5,647 bases of DNA from Pedosphaera sp. (GTDB taxonomy: Bacteria > Verrucomicrobiota > Verrucomicrobiia > Limisphaerales > SXTU01). Of this stretch, positions 1 through 5,647 are shown one piece after another. Within the stretch, counting starts at the first letter, position 1; each line of letters opens with the position of its first letter. The position numbers and the translations under genes were made by a program. Under the pieces are notes generated by a model. It searched no databases. It saw nothing but the letters and a program-made list of their open reading frames with translations, and was not told the origin of the DNA. Location: NCBI GenBank assembly GCA_009695395.1, contig SIBB01000249.1, positions 1 through 5,647 of the forward strand, written 5' to 3'.

Positions 1-2039
1 ATGTCCGCCACGACTGGCGCCGTCGGCTTCGCGCCTTGGGGGCCGCCGGTGTGGAGGCGCACGGAGACGTGGCCAGCTTCGAGGTCGCGCGGGCCGAGGA
101 CGAGCATGGTGTGGACGCGCGCGTGCTCGGCGTTGGCGATCTTCGCCTTAATGGGTTCGTTGGTGAAGTCGCCGGTCACGCGGACGAAGTTCTGGCGCAG
201 CTCGTGGACGAGGCGTTTGCCTTCCTTAATTAAGTTCTCGTCGTCGCCGAGGGTGATGACGCGGACCTGATCGGGGGCGAGCCAGAGCGGGAAGTTCCCG
301 GCGTAGTGCTCGATGAGGAAGCCGATGAAGCGCTCGTGCGTGCCCAGCGGCGCGCGGTGGATGCACAGCGGCGTCTTGTCCGTGTTGTCGCGGTCGCGGT
401 AGGTGAGGCCGAACTTGGCGGGCACGGCGAAGTCCACCTGGTTCGTCGCGATGGTGAACTCGCGGCCGATGGCGCTCCACACCTGCACGTCAATCTTCGG
501 GCCGTAGAAGGCGGCTTCGTTCGCCACTTCCACGAAGTTGATGCCGCTCTCGATCAACACGCGGCGGACCATGTCCTCGGTCTGCTTCCACAGCTCGGGT
601 TCGTTGACGTATTTCTTGCCGAGGCCTTCGGGCGCGGAGGTGCTGAAGCGCATCTGGTATTTGCCCAGGCCGAAGATGTTGAAGTATTTGAGATACATCT
701 CGTTCACGGCGCGGAACTCCTCGGCGAACTGCTCGGGGGTGCAGTAGATGTGCGCGTCGTTCATGTTCATCGAGCGAACGCGCATGAGGCCGAAGAGTTC
801 GCCGGACTGCTCGTAGCGGTAGCAGGTGCCGTATTCGGCGAGCCGGAGCGGGAGGTCGCGGTAACTGTGCGGTTCCGCCGCGAAGATGCGGTGGTGGTGC
901 GGACAGTTCATGGCTTTGAGGTAGTAGCGGTCCCCCAGTTGTAGGATGGATGTCTCCAGCTCGCGTTCACGCACGGTTAATTCCTGATACCTCTTGATTT
1001 GTGGCGTCTCAGGCGCGCTCCCCAATTCAGCACGGGCAGCAAAGTCAGAGCCTTCCTGTTTTTGAAGTGACAAGGTTTCTCGAAGCACATCGGAATATTC
1101 CTTTTCCAACTTACTCTTCAGCTCCTTGTTCTGGTGTTCGGTCAGTTCCATCGGCGGAAACATGGACTCCGCGTAGTAGGGCAGGTGCCCGGAGGTCTTA
1201 TACATCTTCTCCCGCGCCAGATGCGGCGTCTTCACGCGCACGTAGCCGGCTTGAAACTCCGTTTCCTTCGCCAGCTTCTCTAGCTCCTCGAGGATGGCCC
1301 CGCCCTTGGGCAGCCAGAGCGGCAGGCCCGGCCCGGTGAACTCCGCGTCGAACGCGAAGAGGTTCATCTCCGCGCCAATCTTGCGGTGGTCGCGGCGCTT
1401 GGCCTCCTCCTGGAGCTTGAGCCACTCCTCGAGCGCGGTCTTGTTCTTGAAGGCCGTGCCGTAGATGCGCTGGAGCTGCGGGCCTTTCTCGTCGCCCTTG
1501 TAGTAGGCGGCGGCCACGGTGGTGAGCTTGAACGCGCCGATGTTGCCCGTGCGCATGACGTGCGGCCCGGCGCAGAGGTCGATGAAGTCGCCGTTCTTGA
1601 AGTAGGAGATCGCCTCGCCCTCGGGGATGTTCTGGAGCAGGTCGAGCTTGAACTTGCTGGCGTTGCCGGGCCGCTCGGCGAGGCCGCCGAGGCGTCCGCT
1701 CTGCGCATCGGCGATGGCCTGCTCGCGCGTGACGGTGAGTTTCTCGAAGACGTTGTTCGCCTTAATTTCCTTCTTCATCTCCTCCTCGAGCTTGGCGAAG
1801 TCCTCGGGGGAGATGCGGTGGGAGCATTCGAGGTCGTAGTAGAAGCCGTTCTCGACGGGCGGCCCGTAGGCGAACTGCGCGTCCGGCCACAGGCGCAGGA
1901 TGGCGGTGGCCAGGACGTGCGCGCACGAATGCCGGATGCGCTCTAGCTCGGTCATCTTGGCGCGGTCGTCGAGGGTCTTGCGCTCGGGGTTCGGGGCGGG
2001 GGGCGGGACAGCGGGGGGGATCGGGTCTTGGGTTTCCAT
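1..2039 (-). CDS. thrS: Threonyl-tRNA synthetase, TGS-less, C-terminus cut by window edge
   Basis: Charges tRNA-Thr with threonine in the cytoplasm and edits mischarged Ser-tRNA-Thr. Reading the minus strand from the ATG at 2039 gives 679 codons with no stop to the window edge. Visible parts: a Pro-rich start (residues 6-18); the editing domain with HxxxH (H37, H41) and CxxxH (C156, H160); class II motif 1 around PKGG...GYVRVKTPHL; the zinc ligands C379 (MNC), H430 (NDAH) and H561 (CIHRA); motif 2 around GTCYRYEQSG; motif 3 around THERFIGFL; and the anticodon-binding domain from about residue 583. Compared with E. coli ThrRS (642 residues) the N-terminal TGS domain is absent. An in-frame TGA at 2063-2061 rules out a longer start. 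Residues 300-367 are an extra segment (separate entry). No Shine-Dalgarno is visible before the ATG; M29 is a possible later start with no better site. By comparison with E. coli only about 15-30 C-terminal residues are missing. Identity is certain; the exact start is less so. Confidence 0.97.
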   Translation of the reverse strand, partial: METQDPIPPAVPPPAPNPERKTLDDRAKMTELERIRHSCAHVLATAILRLWPDAQFAYGPPVENGFYYDLECSHRISPEDFAKLEEEMKKEIKANNVFEKLTVTREQAIADAQSGRLGGLAERPGNASKFKLDLLQNIPEGEAISYFKNGDFIDLCAGPHVMRTGNIGAFKLTTVAAAYYKGDEKGPQLQRIYGTAFKNKTALEEWLKLQEEAKRRDHRKIGAEMNLFAFDAEFTGPGLPLWLPKGGAILEELEKLAKETEFQAGYVRVKTPHLAREKMYKTSGHLPYYAESMFPPMELTEHQNKELKSKLEKEYSDVLRETLSLQKQEGSDFAARAELGSAPETPQIKRYQELTVRERELETSILQLGDRYYLKAMNCPHHHRIFAAEPHSYRDLPLRLAEYGTCYRYEQSGELFGLMRVRSMNMNDAHIYCTPEQFAEEFRAVNEMYLKYFNIFGLGKYQMRFSTSAPEGLGKKYVNEPELWKQTEDMVRRVLIESGINFVEVANEAAFYGPKIDVQVWSAIGREFTIATNQVDFAVPAKFGLTYRDRDNTDKTPLCIHRAPLGTHERFIGFLIEHYAGNFPLWLAPDQVRVITLGDDENLIKEGKRLVHELRQNFVRVTGDFTNEPIKAKIANAEHARVHTMLVLGPRDLEAGHVSVRLHTGGPQGAKPTAPVVAD
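939..1142 (-). other. 68-residue insertion in ThrRS with atypical codon use
   Basis: Residues 300-367 of ThrRS lie between the conserved FPPMEL (end of the motif 1 region) and LGDRYYLKAMNC (start of the zinc-site strand). Family members I know have only a few residues here. The segment is rich in E, K, Q and R and looks like two helices (about 301-328 and 346-367) joined by a G/S/A-rich turn, so a helical hairpin is plausible. Third-position G/C is 37 of 68 codons (54 %), against 57/65 (88 %) just before and 44/50 (88 %) just after, counted by hand. It is in frame with no stop and no terminal inverted repeats that I can see. It contains one perfect 10-base palindrome at 1092-1101. Function is unknown. 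Confidence 0.85.
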
Positions 2040-2055
2040 GTTGGGAGAAGAGGAA

Positions 2056-2118
2056 AGTAATCAGTTATTAGTCAGGGCGCGACGGCCGGGCGGAACTGAA
2101 CACTGAAAACTGATTACT
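2056..2118 (-). repeat. Inverted repeat: 11-base arms made from the heptamer repeat
   Basis: Bases 2056-2066 (AGTAATCAGTT) are the exact reverse complement of 2108-2118, and equally of 2122-2132, because the tandem repeat offers the arm twice. In a thrS transcript this would allow an 11-bp stem with a 41- or 55-base loop ending 16 bases before the ATG. The loop holds a GC-rich core (about 2073-2094). The left side also keeps a degenerate second heptamer (TATTAGT, 2066-2072). Whether it acts as RNA structure, a protein site or merely a repeat family is not visible. Confidence 0.7.
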
Positions 2119-2133
2119 GAAAACTGATTACTG
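2095..2133. repeat. Heptanucleotide tandem repeat ACTGANN, about 5.6 units
   Basis: ACTGA begins at 2095, 2102, 2109, 2116 and 2123, and ACTG at 2130, exactly seven bases apart each time. The two variable bases run AC, AA, TT, AA, TT, so the last part is also a perfect 14-base repeat (2102-2115 and 2116-2129). It lies 55 bases upstream of the thrS start codon and 59 bases upstream of the cytochrome gene. It resembles in kind the short tandemly repeated heptamers known from cyanobacterial intergenic DNA. That is a likeness of type, not of established descent. Confidence 0.9.
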
Positions 2134-2164
2134 CTGCGCCGCGTTTCTGGATTGGCGTCTCCGA

Positions 2165-2187
2165 ATCGTCCCGCCTATCGTCCCGCC
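2165..2187 (+). repeat. Short direct repeat just before the cytochrome start codon
   Basis: The 11-base word ATCGTCCCGCC occurs at 2165-2175 and 2177-2187, a period of 12, ending five bases before the ATG at 2193. It occupies the place where a ribosome binding site would sit and has no purine-rich character. It may be a chance duplication. Confidence 0.6.
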
Positions 2188-2192
2188 CGCTT

Positions 2193-4109
2193 ATGAAGCT
2201 GAAATCAGCCTTCTCACTCCTCGCACTCGTAGTCGCGGGGTTTGCCGTCGCACCCGCCGCCGAGGTGCGGTGCGCCGATGACTCGCCCGCCACCGCGAAG
2301 GTCGAGAAGCCCATCGTGTTCCTCGAAAAAAGCCCCATCATCGTCAAATACCAGCTTGGCCGGCTCTCGAACGAGCAACTCCTGCTCGTGGACCGCGAGA
2401 CGACGCACCCCAAGTTCATCCTCCTTTGGGAAGCCCTCCTCGGACGGCCCGGCCTGGCAGTGAAGTTCCGCAGCGAGGCCGCCGACGGGCTCGCCAAGCT
2501 GAACAAATCCGACGTGCCGACCGAACTCCTCGCCGGCATCCAGCGCGCCACGGCCAGCCCACCGGTCGTTGCCGAGCTGTCCAAGCTCCTCGTCTCGCAG
2601 AAGCCGCAGGACTTGCAGAAGAGCCAGCCCGCTCTCGAAGCGCTCGCGGGCGGCGAAGGCCCGGACGCGGCGCGACAGGCCGCCTTCGCCGCGCTCATTG
2701 GCATCCAGCCGGCAGAGGCGCTCTGGACATTCGCGCAGTCCAAGCCCGGCGCGCTCGCGCAACTTGTCGCGGGCCTTCCCCTCGCGCCGGACGCTGCGAA
2801 GCGCTCGGCCTTCGCCGGCAAGGTCCTCCCGCTGCTCTCCCCCACCGCAGACGCCGCCACGCGCAAGGCCGCCATCAGCGCCGCCGCGAAGCTGCCGGGC
2901 AGCGAGGCCGCCGCGTTCGCCGCGCTCACAAAGGTCGTCGCCAGCGGCACCGAAGTCCCGACCGCCGCGCGCGCGCTGCTGACCTTGCCGCGCGATACCT
3001 GGCCCGACGCCGCGCTGAAGCCGCTCACCGATGCGTTGCTCGAACAAGCTAGGAAAGTCCCCGTGCCGCAGCGAACGGAGAACGACTTCCTCGATATTCA
3101 ACAGCTCGGCTTCCAGCTCGCCGCGAAGCTGCCGAAGGAGGCCGCGCTGCCGGTGCGCAAGTCCTTCTCCTCCCTCGGCGTGAACGTCCTGCGCCTCGGC
3201 ACGCTGCATGAGCAGATGTTCTTCGACAAACTCCAACTCGTCGCCGAAGCCGGCAAGCCAGTCGAACTCATCTTCCACAACTCCGACGCCATGCAGCACA
3301 ACTGGGTGCTCATCCAAGTCGGCGCGGCAGACGAGATCGGGCTTGCCGCTGAGAAGATGCCGCCCCAACCCGACTCCCAAGGCCGCCTCTACGTCCCCGC
3401 CTCACCGAAAGTTCTCCAAGCCACGAAGATGTTGAACCCCAACGACACCTTCCGCCTGCGCTTCGACGCGCCCACGGAGCCGGGAGATTATCCCTACCTC
3501 TGCACCTACACAGGTCATTGGCAGCGGATGCGCGGCACGCTCAAAGTCGTGAAGGACCTCGACGAATATCTCGCGCAAGGCCACGCCGAACCCGCCGCCC
3601 CCGTCATCACCGAGTGGAAACTCGCCGACCTCGAGGCCGAACTGCCCAAGCTCAGCGCGGGCCGCGACTTCGCCAAGGGCAAGGCGCTCTTCACCACCGT
3701 CGGCTGCATCGCCTGCCACAAAGTCGGCGCAGAGGGCGTGCTCTGGGGGCCAGAACTGACAGGCGTCGCGGCCAAATACAAAGGCGACCCGAAGGCCGTG
3801 CTCGCCGAAATCCTGGAGCCCTCGAGGAACTTGGAGCCGCGCTACCGCCCCATCGAGTTCACCCTCGGCAACGAGGACCCCTTCACGGGCTTCCTTATCA
3901 AAGAAGAAGGCGAGACGCTCACCATCCAGACCGGCCCCGGCGAGGCGATGGTGAAGAAGTTCCCCAAGAAAGACCTCACGAGCCGGGCCTCCAGCAGCTC
4001 CATCATGCCGCCGGGATTGTTGAACCTGCTGAACAAGGAACAAATCCTCGACCTCTTGGCCTACCTCCAAGCCGGTGGCGACACGAAGCACGCGGCCTTC
4101 GGCAAGTGA
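2193..4109 (+). CDS. Exported azurin-like cupredoxin / PVC-type cytochrome c fusion protein
   Basis: Probable periplasmic electron-transfer protein of 638 residues. Residues 1 to about 27 are a Sec signal peptide (MKLK, hydrophobic core, A-rich cleavage region); the Cys at 26 does not fit a lipobox. Residues about 30-325 are Ala/Leu-rich and helical, possibly HEAT-like. From about 329 to 455 comes a type-1 copper domain: H369 in MQHNW, then C437-x4-H442-x3-M446, the azurin ligand pattern. From about 490 to 630 comes a mono-haem cytochrome c domain with CIACH (C505, C508, H509) and M605 in IMPPG as likely sixth ligand. Its WGPELTG, ILEPS and LLNLLNKEQILDLLAYL stretches match the PVC haem-binding family (TIGR02603 type). 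The start is fixed by the signal peptide, though no Shine-Dalgarno is present. It stands alone, divergent from thrS and convergent with the hydrolase. Its redox partner is unknown. Domain calls are firm; the function of the N-terminal region is open. Confidence 0.93.
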   Translation: MKLKSAFSLLALVVAGFAVAPAAEVRCADDSPATAKVEKPIVFLEKSPIIVKYQLGRLSNEQLLLVDRETTHPKFILLWEALLGRPGLAVKFRSEAADGLAKLNKSDVPTELLAGIQRATASPPVVAELSKLLVSQKPQDLQKSQPALEALAGGEGPDAARQAAFAALIGIQPAEALWTFAQSKPGALAQLVAGLPLAPDAAKRSAFAGKVLPLLSPTADAATRKAAISAAAKLPGSEAAAFAALTKVVASGTEVPTAARALLTLPRDTWPDAALKPLTDALLEQARKVPVPQRTENDFLDIQQLGFQLAAKLPKEAALPVRKSFSSLGVNVLRLGTLHEQMFFDKLQLVAEAGKPVELIFHNSDAMQHNWVLIQVGAADEIGLAAEKMPPQPDSQGRLYVPASPKVLQATKMLNPNDTFRLRFDAPTEPGDYPYLCTYTGHWQRMRGTLKVVKDLDEYLAQGHAEPAAPVITEWKLADLEAELPKLSAGRDFAKGKALFTTVGCIACHKVGAEGVLWGPELTGVAAKYKGDPKAVLAEILEPSRNLEPRYRPIEFTLGNEDPFTGFLIKEEGETLTIQTGPGEAMVKKFPKKDLTSRASSSSIMPPGLLNLLNKEQILDLLAYLQAGGDTKHAAFGK

Positions 4110-4133
4110 GGGAAAACGGCCTTCGGCTCACTT
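4104..4133. terminator. Candidate bidirectional terminator between convergent genes (weak)
   Basis: AAGTGAG (4104-4110) and CTCACTT (4127-4133) form a 7-bp inverted repeat with a 16-base loop that itself holds GCC/GGC. The stem covers both stop codons (TGA at 4107-4109 on plus, TGA read from 4130-4128 on minus). An 11-base direct repeat (CGGCCTTCGGC at 4093-4103 and 4117-4127) overlaps it. There is no T-run after the stem on either strand, so classical intrinsic termination is doubtful. Confidence 0.3.
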
Positions 4134-4901
4134 CGCGTTCTTGCTGCGCGCGTGGGTGAGGAGCCAGGTGTAGAGGGCGTCGGTGCCGTAGGCGTCGTCC
4201 CAGCAGTTGTGGCCCACGCCGGGATACTCGGTGTATTTCGCGGTCGCGCCGGCCTTGGTCAGCGCCTCCTGCATCTCGCGGCTTCCCTTCACGGTCGGCT
4301 CGCGGTCCTTGTCGCCACAGAAATTCCAGATGGGCAGCCGTGCGGCGGCGAACTTCCCCGCGCTGGCCACCTCGGGCCGCGAGCACATCGGGACGATGGC
4401 CGCCCATGCGGAAGGGTCCTTGGCCGCGAGGCTCCATGTGCCGCTGCCGCCCATGGAGAGGCCGGTGAGATACACGCGGTCGGGGTCGGTGCTGAACTCG
4501 GCCTGCGTCTGGCGGAGCATCCCAAGCGCGCGTTGCGCGTCCGGGCCGTCGGCAAGCCAGTTGCTGCCCGGCTGGCACTGCGGGATGACGGTGACGAAGG
4601 GAAACGTCGCCTTGCGTTTCCAAATGGCCGGCCCGAGGCCAACCATGAGCGGGTCAAGGTTGTTCAGCCCGCGTTCGCCGGAGCCGTGGAGGAAGAGCAT
4701 GACGGGGGGCTTGCCGGAGGGGTCTGCCTTGGCGGGCACGAAGAGGACGAAGGGGTGCTTCTGCCCGGCCGCGTCGGTGAAGACGCGGTTCTGAAAGCCG
4801 GTTGCCACAGGCTTGGCGGCCGGCTCGGCGGCGAGGAGCGAGTGACTGAGGATGGCGAGGGAGACGCAAGTGAAGGCGATGCGGAGTGAAACGGGTTTCA
4901 T
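4128..4901 (-). CDS. Exported alpha/beta hydrolase (COG4099 / dienelactone-hydrolase-like esterase)
   Basis: A 257-residue serine hydrolase, probably exported to the periplasm or outside. Residues 1-25 form a signal peptide ending LLAA before EPAA. The mature part shows the oxyanion-hole loop LHGSGERG (71-78), the nucleophile elbow GLSMGG with S149, the acid residue D199 in CGDKDREP, and H231 in GVGHNCWDDAY, giving a complete S-D-H triad. VIPQCQPG and the GLSMGG-GTW pattern are typical of the predicted peptidase/esterase group COG4099, close to carboxylesterases and PHB-depolymerase-like enzymes. Substrate cannot be told; a carbohydrate or lignocellulose ester is possible by analogy with related secreted enzymes. 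The length is normal for a single-domain member. No Shine-Dalgarno precedes the ATG; the signal peptide supports this start. It is convergent with the cytochrome gene and divergent from the pseudopilin gene, so probably monocistronic. Confidence 0.9.
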   Translation of the reverse strand: MKPVSLRIAFTCVSLAILSHSLLAAEPAAKPVATGFQNRVFTDAAGQKHPFVLFVPAKADPSGKPPVMLFLHGSGERGLNNLDPLMVGLGPAIWKRKATFPFVTVIPQCQPGSNWLADGPDAQRALGMLRQTQAEFSTDPDRVYLTGLSMGGSGTWSLAAKDPSAWAAIVPMCSRPEVASAGKFAAARLPIWNFCGDKDREPTVKGSREMQEALTKAGATAKYTEYPGVGHNCWDDAYGTDALYTWLLTHARSKNAK

Positions 4902-4962
4902 GCGCGCACGCTGAAGGAGCCTCGTCGCTCACGCAAGGCGGAAGGGCGCACAAGGAGCCCCC

Positions 4963-4991
4963 TTGACGGCACCCGGCGACACTCCTACTGT
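4963..4991 (+). promoter_or_regulatory. Candidate sigma-70 promoter for the pseudopilin gene
   Basis: TTGACG (4963-4968) matches five of six bases of the -35 consensus. TACTGT (4986-4991) follows after 17 bases and keeps the first two and last bases of the -10 consensus. Transcription would then begin near 4998, leaving a leader of only about six bases. It is the best-looking promoter in the window but rests on sequence likeness alone. Confidence 0.4.
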
Positions 4992-4993
4992 GC

Positions 4994-4997
4994 AGGA
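4994..4997 (+). promoter_or_regulatory. Possible ribosome binding site of the pseudopilin gene
   Basis: AGGA lies six bases before the ATG at 5004, a workable spacing. It is the only one of the three complete intergenic start regions plus thrS where a Shine-Dalgarno-like word is seen. It conflicts with the candidate promoter just upstream, which would start transcription at about this point. Confidence 0.4.
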
Positions 4998-5003
4998 CCA
5001 CCT

Positions 5004-5647
<644 letters not shown>

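Larger units (their letters stand above)
2040..2192. promoter_or_regulatory. Divergent intergenic region between thrS and the copper/cytochrome gene
   Basis: These 153 bases must hold the promoters of both divergently transcribed genes. I see no convincing -35/-10 pair and no Shine-Dalgarno on either side. The region is dominated by the heptamer repeat and its inverted arm, which are AT-rich against GC-rich surroundings. No open reading frame of note and no T-box-like specifier or antiterminator sequence was recognised. Confidence 0.5.

Noticed and set aside
306..944. 212-codon plus-strand open frame inside thrS
   Set aside because: It lies antisense to the clearly conserved ThrRS catalytic domain; its His/Val/Ala-rich protein matches no known family and reflects GC-rich codon bias.
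939..1142. Intein or intron in thrS
   Set aside because: The segment is 68 residues, too short for an intein, lacks splice-site residues such as a C/S start with a terminal HN, and is in frame without stops, so it is simply translated.
1386..1946. 186-codon plus-strand open frame opposite the ThrRS editing domain
   Set aside because: It is a mirror of the coding strand with L/E/V/G-rich low-information sequence and no recognisable domain.
1983..2019. G-runs (up to seven) near the thrS start as a phase-variable tract
   Set aside because: The runs are interrupted and short, encode a proline-rich tail, and switching off an essential synthetase is unlikely; ordinary GC-rich low complexity is enough.
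2040..2135. T-box riboswitch in the thrS leader
   Set aside because: The leader is too short and shows neither the conserved T-box sequence nor a terminator; the repeats explain the structure.
2214..3380. 388-codon and 304-codon minus-strand open frames opposite the cytochrome gene
   Set aside because: Both are antisense to a gene with signal peptide, copper and haem motifs; their R/G/E- or S/A-rich translations are typical shadows in high-GC DNA.
4152..4889. 245-codon plus-strand open frame opposite the hydrolase
   Set aside because: The minus strand has an intact Ser-Asp-His triad and signal peptide; the plus frame has no family features.

Overview
The window is GC-rich DNA (third codon positions near 88 % G/C where I counted them) with four protein genes, two of them cut by the window edges. 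The combination of a PVC-type haem-binding CxxCH protein fused to an azurin-like domain, a pseudopilin of the DUF1559 kind, a secreted COG4099-type hydrolase and mostly absent Shine-Dalgarno sequences points to the Verrucomicrobiota (possibly the Pedosphaera/Limisphaerales side) or a close PVC relative. That placement is inferred from family knowledge only.

Layout: (1) 1-2039, minus strand: threonyl-tRNA synthetase, running off the left edge with about the last 15-30 codons missing. It has no TGS domain and carries a 68-residue, compositionally odd segment between motif 1 and the zinc cysteine. (2) 2040-2192: a divergent intergenic region holding a heptanucleotide tandem repeat (ACTGANN) and an inverted arm of the same repeat. 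(3) 2193-4109, plus: exported 638-residue protein with a helical N-terminal region, a type-1 copper (azurin-like) domain and a cytochrome c domain. (4) 4128-4901, minus: exported alpha/beta hydrolase, convergent with the previous gene, with only 18 bases between the stop codons and a small inverted repeat across both. (5) 4902-5003: divergent gap with a candidate promoter. (6) 5004-5647, plus: prepilin-like protein with an N-methylation motif, cut by the right edge.

The genes do not form an operon: strands alternate -, +, -, +, so each is probably transcribed alone. ThrRS is a housekeeping enzyme of the cytoplasm. The other three are envelope or exported proteins typical of the large secreted gene families of these bacteria. 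I found no RNA gene, CRISPR array, transposase or phage gene. The most unusual items are the ThrRS insertion and the heptamer repeat structure in the thrS leader.
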